From assembly GCF_001552175.1 (NCBI RefSeq), contig NZ_BCQR01000050.1, positions 1 to 38,361 of the forward strand: a stretch of 38,361 bases of DNA, in the 5' to 3' direction. The DNA comes from Actinomadura kijaniata NBRC 14229. GTDB lineage: Bacteria > Actinomycetota > Actinomycetes > Streptosporangiales > Streptosporangiaceae. The notes beneath the pieces are model-generated. The model saw only the letters and a list, made by a program, of their open reading frames with translations, did no database searches and was not told the origin of the DNA. Position numbers and translations under genes: made by a program. Numbering within the stretch: the stretch's first letter is position 1; every line of letters starts with the position of its first letter. This document shows, piece by piece, positions 24,833-34,501 of this stretch.

Positions 24833-26112
24833 CAGTTCCAGCCCTTGAGGATCTCGCGGTACTTGCCGTCGACGGTCCGGCCGACCCCGGCGGCGTCGAG
24901 CTTGCCGGTGGCCATGCCCTGGTAGGCCTGCACGAGCGGCTCGAACAGCTGCCCGCCCTCGGGGATCCAGGCGCGCGGCGCGCCGGTGTCGACGATCGGC
25001 TTCCAGGTCTTCACCAGCTCGTTGCCCTGCACCTCGGGCCGGGCGTAGGCGGAGGTGCGGGTCGGCAGCAGGCCGAGCCTGGCCGCGACCTTGGACTGGC
25101 TGTCGGTGGAGGACATGAAGCGCACGAACGCGTAGGAGGCGGCGAGGTTCTTGGAGCCGGCGTAGACGGTGTAGTCGTGGCCGCCGGTGGGGGAGGCGGC
25201 CTTGACCGACCCGGCCGGGACGGGGGCGACGCCCAGGTTCTCCTTGTTCTTGAACGCCGAGCCCTTCAGCGCGTCGGTCGTCGACCACGGGCCGTTGTAG
25301 ATCATCGCGGTGCGGCCCTCCTTGAAGGCCGTCATCGCCGCCAGGTAGCTGTCGGCGATGGCGGGCTTGGCGGCGGCCCCCGAGGAGATCAGGTCGGAGA
25401 TGACCTTCAGCCCGGCCACGCTCTGCGGCGAGTTGACGGTGATCTTCTTGTTGGCGGCGTCGACCAGGTCGCCGCCCTCGCCGTACAGGAACGGCAGCAC
25501 GAAGAACCCGTCCACGTTCAGGGTCAGCCCGGTCTTGCCGGTCTTGTCCTTGACGTCCAGCGCGAACTGCTTGAGCTCGGCGATCGTCTTGGGCGGCGCC
25601 TCGTGCCCGGCCTTCTTCAGCAGCTCCTTGTTGTAGAGCAGCCCGAGCGAGTCGGTGGTCTGCGGCACCGCGAAGGTCTTGCCGTTGAACTTGGTGCTGC
25701 CCGCCGGGGTGGGCAGGAGGTCCTCGGGCTTGTCCAGGGCGTAGGTGCCGTCCAGCGGGGCGAGGTAGCCCAGGGACGCGAACTCGGTGACCCAGCCGAC
25801 GTCGGCACGCAGCACGTCGGGGGTGCCCGACCCCCCCTGGGCGGCGGTCTTGAACTTGTTCTGCGCCTCGCCGAACGGGACGTTGACGTAGTTGACCTTG
25901 ACCTTGGGGTGCTTGCTCTCGAAGTCCTTGATGAGCTCCTTGAACACCGGGCCCTCGACCGCGGCGTCCGAGGTGTCCCAGTAGGTGACCGTGCCGCTGA
26001 CCGTCGCCGGGTCCACGGACGTGACGGGCTTGTCGGCGGAGCCGCCTCCGCCGCAGGCGGCGAGCGCGAGCGCGAGGCCGGTGACGAGACCGACCAGGGG
26101 GGTACGCCGCAT
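24832..26112 (-). CDS. malE: Maltose-type sugar-binding lipoprotein MalE
   Basis: 426-aa extracellular binding protein. Short signal MRRTPLVGLVTGLALALAAC with lipidated Cys20 and a GGGGSADK linker. The mature part (VTYWDTSDAAVEGPVFKEL; MIYNGPW; TGGHDYTVYAGSKN) is typical for maltose/trehalose-type binders. ATG at 26112 is set by AAGGAGGAAC immediately upstream; longer frames to 26154 and beyond are rejected. First gene of the leftward mal operon, with operator-like palindromes in its promoter. Confidence 0.92.
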   Translation of the reverse strand: MRRTPLVGLVTGLALALAACGGGGSADKPVTSVDPATVSGTVTYWDTSDAAVEGPVFKELIKDFESKHPKVKVNYVNVPFGEAQNKFKTAAQGGSGTPDVLRADVGWVTEFASLGYLAPLDGTYALDKPEDLLPTPAGSTKFNGKTFAVPQTTDSLGLLYNKELLKKAGHEAPPKTIAELKQFALDVKDKTGKTGLTLNVDGFFVLPFLYGEGGDLVDAANKKITVNSPQSVAGLKVISDLISSGAAAKPAIADSYLAAMTAFKEGRTAMIYNGPWSTTDALKGSAFKNKENLGVAPVPAGSVKAASPTGGHDYTVYAGSKNLAASYAFVRFMSSTDSQSKVAARLGLLPTRTSAYARPEVQGNELVKTWKPIVDTGAPRAWIPEGGQLFEPLVQAYQGMATGKLDAAGVGRTVDGKYREILKGWN

Positions 26113-26181
26113 CGTTCCTCCTTGACGGAACAGGTCGGGGGTCCCGTTCCGCATGTCCGGGTTTGGGGTGGTTGGGGCGTG

Positions 26182-26210
26182 ACGTTAGCAACGCGTTGCA
26201 GGGTGGTAAA
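26182..26210 (-). promoter_or_regulatory. Predicted malE promoter with an embedded palindrome
   Basis: Minus strand: TTTACC (-35, 26210-26205), 17-bp spacer, TAACGT (-10, 26187-26182). The spacer holds the perfect palindrome GCAACGCGTTGC (26188-26199) with a central CpG, as in LacI-family operators, touching the -10. MalR is the likely binder (inference). Confidence 0.6.
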
Positions 26211-26213
26211 CAG

Positions 26214-26234
26214 CTTGCAGAAACTTTCAGCAAG
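26214..26234. promoter_or_regulatory. 21-bp near-perfect palindrome upstream of malE
   Basis: Arms CTTGCAGAAA (26214-26223) and TTTCAGCAAG (26225-26234) around a central C pair at nine of ten positions; only the sixth (A opposite A) fails. It lies just upstream of the predicted malE -35. A second MalR site, or a site for another regulator. Confidence 0.6.
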
Positions 26235-26248
26235 TTCGTGTCCTGTTC

Positions 26249-26283
26249 GTAACCGGTTACCGATGCGCCCGGGTTAACCGGTT
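26249..26283. promoter_or_regulatory. AACCGGTT-type palindromes between malE and the nucleotidyltransferase genes
   Basis: GTAACCGGTTAC (26249-26260) is a perfect 12-bp palindrome. GGTTAACC (26272-26279) and AACCGGTT (26276-26283) overlap 16 bp further on. The second block lies next to the -35-like TTGGCC of the rightward gene, so it may control that gene rather than malE. Confidence 0.45.
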
Positions 26284-26318
26284 GGCCCGGCCTGGGGTGA
26301 TCCGTCACCCTGAGGGCC
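26282..26318 (+). promoter_or_regulatory. Possible leaderless promoter of the first nucleotidyltransferase gene
   Basis: TTGGCC (26282-26287), 18-bp spacer, CACCCT (26306-26311), then 7 nt to the ATG at 26319. The 7-nt distance from the -10 puts the RNA start at or next to the ATG, as in leaderless actinobacterial genes. The -10 is weak. Confidence 0.4.
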
Positions 26319-27005
26319 ATGCAGAACGCCCACGCGCTGGTCCGCGACCACACGGTGCTGTCGGTCGTGGTCGGCTCGCGCGCCTACGGCCTGGACACCG
26401 CCGGCAGCGACGTGGACCGCCGCGGCGTCTTCGTCGCGCCCGCCCCGCTGTACTGGCGCTTCGACAAACCCCCGACGCACGTCGACGGCCCCGCCGACGA
26501 GCAGTTCTCCTGGGAGCTGGAGCGCTTCTGCGAGCTGGCGCTCGGCTCGAACCCGACGGTCCTGGAATGCCTGTGGTCCCCGCTGGTGGAGACGAGGACG
26601 CCGATCGGCGACGAACTCCTCGCGCTGCGCGACGCGTTCCCGTCCCGGCACGCGCACCGCACGTTCCTGCGCTACGCCGAGAGCCAGTTCCGCAAGCTGG
26701 AGGGCGACCTGCGCAACCAGGGCGAGCCGCGCTGGAAGCACGTCATGCACATGCTCCGCCTGCTGATCAGCGGCCGCCATCTGATGGAGCGCGGCGAGCC
26801 CCTCGTCCACGTCGGCGACCTGCGCGAACGCCTGCTGGCGGTCCGGCGCGGCGAGGTGCCGTGGCCGGAGATCGAGGCCTGGCGCGCGGCGCTGACCGAC
26901 GACATGGACGCGGCCCTGGCCCGCAGCACGCTCCCGCCCGAGCCCGACCGGGCCCGCGTCGAGGACCTCCTCCACTCCGTTCGCCGAAGGAGCGTGGACT
27001 GGTGA
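26319..27005 (+). CDS. Nucleotidyltransferase-fold protein, first of a pair
   Basis: 228 aa, DNA polymerase beta-type nucleotidyltransferase superfamily (COG3541/YcgL-like). Active-site motif: VVGSRAYGLDTAGSDVDRRG with G19-S20 and the metal-binding Asp31 and Asp33; a further acidic residue probably lies in DEQFSWELERF (60-70). The C-terminal half is helical (YAESQFRKLEGDL; KHVMHMLRLLISGRHLME). The substrate is unknown: members may adenylylate RNA, protein or small molecules. Its stop overlaps the next gene's GTG by 4 bp (GTGA), so the two are translated together and may form one complex. Confidence 0.82.
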   Translation: MQNAHALVRDHTVLSVVVGSRAYGLDTAGSDVDRRGVFVAPAPLYWRFDKPPTHVDGPADEQFSWELERFCELALGSNPTVLECLWSPLVETRTPIGDELLALRDAFPSRHAHRTFLRYAESQFRKLEGDLRNQGEPRWKHVMHMLRLLISGRHLMERGEPLVHVGDLRERLLAVRRGEVPWPEIEAWRAALTDDMDAALARSTLPPEPDRARVEDLLHSVRRRSVDW

Positions 27006-27760
27006 ACCTCCCCGAGGACCTGCTCACCGAGGTGCGCGACTGGCACCCCTACCCGCGCGCGTTCGTCACCGTCAGCGGCGCGCACCTGTACGGCTTCCCC
27101 TCCCGCGACTCCGACATCGACCTGCGCGGCCTGCACCTGCTGCCGCTGGAGCGGGTCGTCGGCCTGGAGGGTGGCGGCGAGACGGTCTCGCGCATGTGGG
27201 ACCACCGCGGAGTGGAGGCCGACGTGGTGACCCACGACCTAGCGAAGTTCTGCAACCTGCTGCTCAAGCGCAGCGGCGAGGTGCTGGAGCAGCTCGTCTC
27301 CCCGCTGGTGGTGGAGACCTCGCCGCTGCACGAGGAGCTGCTGTCGCACGTCCCGGCCCTGGTCTGCCGCCAGCACGCCCACCACTACCTCGGTTTCAGC
27401 CGGGGCCAGTGGCGGCAGTACGAGAAGGACGGCCGGCTCAAGCCGCTCCTGTACACGTTCCGCACCCTCCTGACGGGCATCCACCTGATGCGCTCGGGCG
27501 AGGTGGAGACGGACCTGCCGCGCCTGGCGGCCGAGTACGGCCCCGGCTACCTGCCCGACCTGATCGAGGCGAAGATCCACGCCGAGCACGGCGAGCCCCC
27601 GGCGACCCTGGACCGCGCCCGCGCCGAACGCGACCACGCGTCACTGACCGCCCGCCTGGAGGAGGAACGCGACCGCTCCCACCTCCCCGACCGCACCACG
27701 GCCCACCCGGCCCTGAACACCCTGGTCATCCGCACCCGCCTGGCGGGCACCGCGACCTGA
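27002..27760 (+). CDS. Nucleotidyltransferase-fold protein, second of a pair
   Basis: 252 aa, same superfamily as its neighbour but clearly diverged. Motif TVSGAHLYGFPSRDSDIDLRG: Asp38 and Asp40 are kept, while the usual Gly-Ser reads Gly-Ala (26-27). A third acidic position is likely in VEADVVTHDL (71-80). The helical tail (CRQHAHHYLGFSRGQWRQYEKDG; LLYTFRTLLTGIHLMRSGE) parallels the first protein. GTG start at 27002 with GAAGGAG about 10 nt upstream. The stop is 2 bp from the convergent SDR gene's stop. Confidence 0.82.
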   Translation: MNLPEDLLTEVRDWHPYPRAFVTVSGAHLYGFPSRDSDIDLRGLHLLPLERVVGLEGGGETVSRMWDHRGVEADVVTHDLAKFCNLLLKRSGEVLEQLVSPLVVETSPLHEELLSHVPALVCRQHAHHYLGFSRGQWRQYEKDGRLKPLLYTFRTLLTGIHLMRSGEVETDLPRLAAEYGPGYLPDLIEAKIHAEHGEPPATLDRARAERDHASLTARLEEERDRSHLPDRTTAHPALNTLVIRTRLAGTAT

Positions 27761-27762
27761 CG

Positions 27763-28587
27763 TCAGCCCTGGCGCCAGTCGGGGGAGTTCAGGAGCGGGG
27801 CCGCCTGCGGGCCCATCTGGGTCAGGCCGCCGTCCACGAACAGGGACGCCCCGGTGATGTAGGACGCGGACGGGTCGGCCAGGAACGCCACCGCCGCCGC
27901 GACCTCCCGCGCGTCGCCGGGGCGGTCGACCGGGTAGCCGGGGCGGCTGCCCGGGCGCGGCGGCTCGTCGTCCTGGCCGGTCATCGGGGTGGCGATCTCG
28001 CCGGGCGCGATCGTGTTGACCGTGATGCCGTACCGCGACAGCTCCAGCGCCAGGGTGCGGGCCAGCATCTTCAGCCCGCCCTTGGCGGCGCAGTACGGCC
28101 CGGACCCGACGCGCGGGAACTCCTCGTGCACGCTGGTGATGTTGATGATCCGGCCGCCCGCGCCCCGGTCGCGCATCCGCCGCGCGGCCCGCTGGGCGCA
28201 CAGGAACGCGCCGTCCAGGTCGACCGACAGCACCGAGCGCCACTCGTCGAAGTCCATGTCGAGCAGGTGGGTGGCGCTGCCGGTCCCGGCGTTGTTGACG
28301 AGGACGCCGACCCCGCCGAGCTCGTCGGCCAGCTCGTCCACCACCGCCGACGCGGCGACCGGGTCGGTGAGGTCGTGCTGCCGCACGGCGGCCCGCTGTC
28401 CATGCGCGGCGACCTCCTCGGCGGTCTCCCGCGCGCCCTTCTCGTCGCCGCGGTAGGTCAGACCGATGTCGAACCCGCGCGCCGCCAGCGCCGCGGCCGA
28501 AGCGCGGCCGATCCCGGAGTCGGCCCCGGTGATGATCGCGACGCGGTCGTAGTCGTTTCCGGAGATGGGTGCCTGTACCTCAGCCAT
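27763..28587 (-). CDS. SDR family oxidoreductase (glucose dehydrogenase / 3-oxoacyl reductase-like)
   Basis: 274-aa classical short-chain dehydrogenase. Rossmann motif TGADSGIGR (20-28), NNAG (98-101) and catalytic Ser152, Tyr165, Lys169 in TSVHEE...YCAAK are all intact. TSVHEEFPRVGSGPYCAAKGG resembles the glucose 1-dehydrogenase branch, though a substrate cannot be assigned. ATG at 28587; a longer open frame upstream is not supported. It lies 68 bp downstream of the PAP2 gene on the same strand and may be co-transcribed. Confidence 0.88.
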   Translation of the reverse strand: MAEVQAPISGNDYDRVAIITGADSGIGRASAAALAARGFDIGLTYRGDEKGARETAEEVAAHGQRAAVRQHDLTDPVAASAVVDELADELGGVGVLVNNAGTGSATHLLDMDFDEWRSVLSVDLDGAFLCAQRAARRMRDRGAGGRIINITSVHEEFPRVGSGPYCAAKGGLKMLARTLALELSRYGITVNTIAPGEIATPMTGQDDEPPRPGSRPGYPVDRPGDAREVAAAVAFLADPSASYITGASLFVDGGLTQMGPQAAPLLNSPDWRQG

Positions 28588-28655
28588 ACGGCCGTCCCTG
28601 CCCGAGACGCGTGCGGTCATGTCGGCGCGCGAGGAAAAAGCAGGCCAAGCGGCCG

Positions 28656-29456
28656 TCAGGCCGCCGAGGGGACGCCACCGTCCCGGGCGGGACGAGCGAT
28701 CCTCGCCGGAGGCGCCGCCGGGCGGACGGGCGCCCGCAGGCGGGCGAGGCCGTTCGTGGCCGCGATCGCGCCGAGCAGCAGCGCGGCCGCCACCAGGCCG
28801 TCCAGCCAGTAGTGGTTGGCGGTGACCACGACCACCAGGACGGTGACCGGCGCGTGCGCCGCGACGACCCACCGCCACCGGCCGCGCGCCGTCCGCACCA
28901 CCGCCACCGCCACCAGCAGCGCCCACCCGACGTGCAGGGACGGCATGGCGGCGTACTGGTTGGCGATCCCGTCGGCGGCGGCCGGATAGGCCGACGGCCC
29001 GACCGCCAGCATCGTGTCGACCGTCCCGAACCCCGCCAGCCGGGGCGGGGCCAGCGGGAACGCCATGTGCACGGCCATCCCGGCGGCGGTCAGCAGCACC
29101 AGTTCGGTCCGCACCCGCCGGTAGGCGTCCCGGTGCCGCACGAACAGCCACACCAGCAGCAGTGCGGTACCGGGGAAATGGACGCCCACGTAATACAGGT
29201 TCGCCAGGAACGCCGCCGGTTCCCACTCCAGGACCCACCGTTGCAGAGCGCTTTCGTCGGGCAGGAAAAGCGCGCGTTCCAGATCCCAGATGTGCAGCGC
29301 GTTCGCCATGGCCGCAGCGACGTTCTGGTCGATCAGAACGCGCCCGGCCTTGTAGACGGCGAACAGCGTCAGCATCAACGCGAGTTCGGTGACGAACGAC
29401 CGTGCCTTCGCGGGAAAAGCCCGCCTACGCCCCATCTGTACGACATCGCCCGTCAT
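28656..29456 (-). CDS. PAP2 superfamily membrane phosphatase / phosphotransferase
   Basis: 266-aa polytopic membrane protein of the PAP2 type related to inositol-phosphorylceramide synthase-like proteins. MPSLHVGW (171-178, His175) and ANHYWLDG (213-220, His215 and Asp219) are the conserved phosphatase motifs. At least five hydrophobic segments are seen. Likely acts on a lipid phosphate or phospholipid head group at the outer membrane face. ATG at 29456 is chosen because AGGGAGGG stands just upstream; a 76-residue extension in the same frame is rejected. Confidence 0.87.
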   Translation of the reverse strand: MTGDVVQMGRRRAFPAKARSFVTELALMLTLFAVYKAGRVLIDQNVAAAMANALHIWDLERALFLPDESALQRWVLEWEPAAFLANLYYVGVHFPGTALLLVWLFVRHRDAYRRVRTELVLLTAAGMAVHMAFPLAPPRLAGFGTVDTMLAVGPSAYPAAADGIANQYAAMPSLHVGWALLVAVAVVRTARGRWRWVVAAHAPVTVLVVVVTANHYWLDGLVAAALLLGAIAATNGLARLRAPVRPAAPPARIARPARDGGVPSAA

Positions 29457-29823
29457 GCACCCTCCCTGGCCACTGCTTGCTCGCAAAGCGGCGTTAAAAA
29501 CCACCTTGGTCGCAAAAGGCCCTCTGGTCAGGGAGGTTGCGTTGCCCTTCCGGGGCGGTGCAGGCCCACCGGAGGGGGTAGAGGAAACTCCACCCCGACC
29601 GTCGGCTGACTTTCCGGGAGTCGCGAGTGAAGGGTTCGCGATGGGGCGGCAAAACGATCCCCAACAACGCGCGGCGGGCCGCAACGGAGCCGAGCGTCAT
29701 GCGTTGCGACGGGGCGCGCAAAGGAGTCGCCAAAAGCGCCGTCCGGCGGCGAGCGCATACCGACATAACGGATATCCCTTGATCTGGCGGTTCTCGTGAA
29801 CGTGACCGAAAGGGAGATTCGGG
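29457..29823. other. 367-bp divergent intergenic region without a recognisable gene
   Basis: Lies between the leftward PAP2 gene and the rightward remains of the sortase locus. Open frames cross it on both strands but have no family resemblance or starts with ribosome-binding sites. It is less GC-rich near 29490-29520 and 29750-29800. I see no riboswitch core, tRNA or repeat. It should hold the promoters of both flanking units; none stands out. Confidence 0.5.
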
Positions 29824-30012
29824 ATGCGCGTCCGTGCGTTCACCAAGGCGGCGACCCTGGCGGGGCCCGGACCGGCGGTGGCGGAACCGCCGACGACGAC
29901 ACCGCGCCGCTGCTGGAGGGCGGCGGGGCCCTGGCCGTCCTGGGGCGCGGCGGGCCTCGGCGCGTCCGCCCTGTACCGGCGTCGCCGGGGCGCGGGCGAT
30001 GCGCGGGGCTGA
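29824..30012 (+). pseudogene. Frameshifted small exported/anchored protein beside the sortase remnant
   Basis: The ATG at 29824 follows GGGAG and reads MRVRAFTKAATLAGPGP, like the start of a signal peptide. The last part, GAAGLGASALYRRRRGAGD, looks like the end of a membrane helix with an Arg-rich tail. The first half of that helix (LLEGGGALAVLG) lies in a different frame, and removing one G in the GGGG at ~29942-29945 would join them as LAVLGAAGLGASALYRRRR. A small protein with a C-terminal helix and Arg tail is usual upstream of class E/F sortases. So this is probably its broken gene. A real 62-aa protein is less likely. Confidence 0.45.
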
Positions 30013-30412
30013 CCGGGCGGAAGTGCTGCGGACGCTCTCGCTCCTGCTGCTCATGGTGGGCGCCGTCCTCGGCGTGTGGGCCCTGGCGAGCGGCCGGTGA
30101 AGCGGGCCGCGCCGACGCCGACCCGGCTCCGCATCCCGACCACCGAGGTGAACGCGCCGGTCACCGCCGAGGGGCTGGACGCCGACGGCACGCCCGCCCC
30201 GGCGCTGGGTCAGCCCGGTCGTCTTCTCCCGGCTCCGGGAACCGCGCCGGGGCGCGCGGGTGGAGGTGGCGCGTGTCGACGGGAGCACCGCGCTGTTCGA
30301 GGTGAACGGCACCGAACGCGCCACCAGGAACGCCTTCCCCACCCGGCGCGTCTACGGCGACCTCCCCTACACCGACAAACTCGTCGTCCACGCCCGTCTG
30401 GTGCGCTGGACG
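29999..30412 (+). pseudogene. Decayed class E/F sortase gene
   Basis: Pieces of one sortase lie in order but in different frames. (a) 29999-30097: MRGADRAEVLRTLSLLLLMV..., a membrane anchor ending at TGA. (b) 30097-~30222: RAAPTPTRLRIPTTEVNAPV, then EGLDADGTPAPAL, the N-terminal strands of the sortase barrel. (c) ~30222-30380: VVFSRLREPRRGARVEV...FEVNGTERATRNAFPTRRVYGD, the middle strands. Between (b) and (c) about 30 residues, including the catalytic-His GH.D segment, are missing. After YGDLPYTDKL the catalytic Cys (TCGG) region is absent. The enzyme cannot be active. Confidence 0.75.
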
Positions 30413-30432
30413 AGTGCCGCGCGGGCGCTCCC

Positions 30433-31569
30433 TCAGGTCCGGGACGTCAGGGAGGCGTCGATCGCCTCGGGGGAGAGGATGTGGTCCAGGACCATCGCGG
30501 CGCAGCCGATCAGGCCCGCCTCGTCGCCGAGGCGGCTCGGTTCGATGCGCAGGCTGCTGGAGGCCCGTGCCGTGGCGCGTTGGTAGACCACCTCGCGGAC
30601 GCCCGCGATCAGCGGGTCGTAGGCGCCGGTCAGGTCGCCGCCCAGGACCACCACGGCGGGGTTGAGGAGGTTGACAGCCGTGGCGATGACCTCGCCGATC
30701 TGGCGGCCCGCCGTGCGGACCAGCGCCACCGTCGCCGCGTCGCCCTCGTGGGCCAGCGCCGCCAGGCCCGCCAGGTCGCCGGCGGGGGAGCGGGCCAGCA
30801 GCGCCGCGCCGCCGGCGACCGCCTCCACGCAGTCGAGGTTCCCGCACCGGCACGGGACGCCGCCTCCGTCGCGGACCGGGATGTGCCCGATCTCGCCGGC
30901 CGCGCCCAGGGCGCCGCGCTGGATCCGGCCGCCGGAGATGATGCCCGCGCCGATGCCCGTGGAGACCTTGATGAACAGCAGGTCGTCCACGTCCGGCAGC
31001 CGGTGGTGCTCGCCGAGGGCGGCGGCGTTGACCTCGTTGTCCAGGTAGGTGGGGGCGGCGAAGCGGTCGGCGATCACCGGGCGGATCGGGGTCTCGTTCC
31101 AGGTCGCCGTGGTGTGGTCGATCGGGTCGGGGACGCCGAGGCCCACGCCGCGCACCGAGGAGGCGGGCTTCTCCAGCTTGCCCAGCAGGTCGTCCCACTG
31201 GTTCAGCAGCCGGGGCAGGACCCGCGCGGGCTCGGTGGAGGGCAGGTCGGCGTCGGTCTGGGCGAGGATCGAGCCGGACAGGTTGCAGACCGCCAGCTGG
31301 CCCCGGGACTGGCCGAGGTTGGCGACCAGGACGGTGCCCCCGGCGGCGTTGAACTCCAGGCGCGCGGGCGGGCGGCCGCCGGTGGAGGGGCCGTCGGCGC
31401 GCTCCACCAGCAGCCCGTGGTCGATCAGCTCGGTGACGCGGCTCGCGACGGCCGGCCGGGACAGTCCGGTGAGGCGGCCCAGCTCGGCGCGGGTGGCGAC
31501 GCCCTCCTCCCGGACGAGACGCAGCACGTCTCCGCTGGTGGAGGGGCGACGGCCGGGCGGGCGGGGCAT
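30433..31569 (-). CDS. ROK family transcriptional regulator
   Basis: 378 aa. N-terminal winged HTH (VLRLVREEGVATRAELGRLTGLSRPAVASRV) followed by a ROK sugar-kinase-fold domain. Zinc motif C240-x-C242-x4-C247 (CRCGNLDC) with His229 (GEIGHIPV). The position of the kinase base in DNEVNAAALGE holds Glu in place of Asp, suggesting a sugar sensor and not a kinase. It is divergent from edd-glk-eda, so control of that operon by glucose or a related sugar is inferred. ATG at 31569; a TTG at 31581 is also open. Neither has a strong ribosome-binding site. Confidence 0.88.
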   Translation of the reverse strand: MPRPPGRRPSTSGDVLRLVREEGVATRAELGRLTGLSRPAVASRVTELIDHGLLVERADGPSTGGRPPARLEFNAAGGTVLVANLGQSRGQLAVCNLSGSILAQTDADLPSTEPARVLPRLLNQWDDLLGKLEKPASSVRGVGLGVPDPIDHTTATWNETPIRPVIADRFAAPTYLDNEVNAAALGEHHRLPDVDDLLFIKVSTGIGAGIISGGRIQRGALGAAGEIGHIPVRDGGGVPCRCGNLDCVEAVAGGAALLARSPAGDLAGLAALAHEGDAATVALVRTAGRQIGEVIATAVNLLNPAVVVLGGDLTGAYDPLIAGVREVVYQRATARASSSLRIEPSRLGDEAGLIGCAAMVLDHILSPEAIDASLTSRT

Positions 31570-31652
31570 CCGGCCAGTCAATCATGGGATGTTTGGGTAT
31601 GTCTATTTGGCCGAAGCGAGGGACTTTTGTCATGTGAAGTTCATAAGTAGGC

Positions 31653-31682
31653 TTGTCGCTATTGCCGATGTCGGGGTAGTTT
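31653..31682 (+). promoter_or_regulatory. Possible edd promoter
   Basis: TTGTCG (31653-31658), 18-bp spacer, TAGTTT (31677-31682), 36 bp before the edd ATG. It lies in a 149-bp AT-richer gap shared with the ROK gene. Candidate only. Confidence 0.4.
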
Positions 31683-31718
31683 GCCGCTCTGTCGTCGTCC
31701 CCTGCTCTGGAGCGTCTG

Positions 31719-33535
<1,817 letters not shown>

Positions 33536-33536
<1 letters not shown>

Positions 33537-34501
33537 TGGCCTGGCTGGTCGCCGACATCGGCGGCACCAACGCCCGGTTCGCGCTGGTCGACGGGCCGGG
33601 CGGGGCGCCGCACCACCGGGCGTCGCTGCCCACCCGCGGCCACCCCGACCTCGCCGCCGCGGTGGCCGCCTACCTGGCCGGGCACGCCCCGGCCGAACGC
33701 GTCGAGGCCGCCTGCCTGGCCGTCGCCGGGCCGGTCGGCGGCGGCGGCTTCCGCCTCACCAACGCGGGCTGGCCCGCCGACACCGCCGAACGCGTCCGCG
33801 CCCGGCTCGGCCTGCCCCACCTGGAGGTCGTCAACGACTTCGAGGCCCTCGCCCGCGCGCTGCCCTCCCTCGGCCCGGACGACCTGATCCCGGTCGGGGG
33901 TCCGCCGCCCACCGGCGCCGGAACGCTCGCCGTCCTCGGCCCCGGCACCGGCCTCGGCACGGCGGGCCTGGTCCCGACCCCGGCCGGCCCGGTGCCGCTG
34001 CCCGGCGAGGGCGGCCACGTCGACATCCCCGCCGTGACCGAACGCGAGGTCGAGGTCATGCGGCTGCTGCGCGCCGAACGCGGCACCGCCTCCGCCGAGT
34101 ACCTGCTGTCGGGCGACGGCCTGGTCCGGCTGCACCGCTTCCTGTCGATGATCCACGGCGTGCGGACGGCCCCGCCGACCGCCGCCGAGATCGTCGACCG
34201 CCGCGACGACCCGGTGTGCGCCGAGACGCTGGAGACGTTCTGCGCGCTGCTCGGCTCCTACGCCGGGAACGTCGCCCTCACCTTCGGCGCGCGCGGCGGC
34301 GTCTACCTGGGCGGCGGTATCCTGCCGCGCGTCGTGGACGTGCTGCGCGGCAGCGCGTTCCGGGCGCGGTTCGAGGACAAGCCGCCCGTCGTCGACTACC
34401 TGCGGGCGATCCCCACCGCTCTGATCGTCCACCCGTGCCCGGCGTTCGCCGGCGCCGCCGCCCGGCTCGAACAGAGCCTGACCGCCCTGGAGGCCGCATG
34501 A
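33536..34501 (+). CDS. glk: Glucokinase
   Basis: 321 aa, proteobacterial-type glucokinase (COG0837), not the ROK type. Phosphate-binding [12 protein letters not shown] (8-19), catalytic Asp in [20 protein letters not shown] and [10 protein letters not shown] are intact. Phosphorylates cytoplasmic glucose with ATP. Coupled by overlap both to edd (TGATG) and eda (ATGA). It would capture glucose set free by the bglC and aglA glucosidases encoded to the left (inference). Confidence 0.93.

Noticed and set aside
29457..29823. Possible riboswitch before the PAP2 or the sortase locus
   Set aside because: I compared it by eye with the cyclic-di-AMP type and found no matching conserved core.
29494..30342. 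282-codon minus-strand frame across the sortase remnant
   Set aside because: No domain match and no ribosome-binding site. The opposite strand carries recognisable sortase segments.
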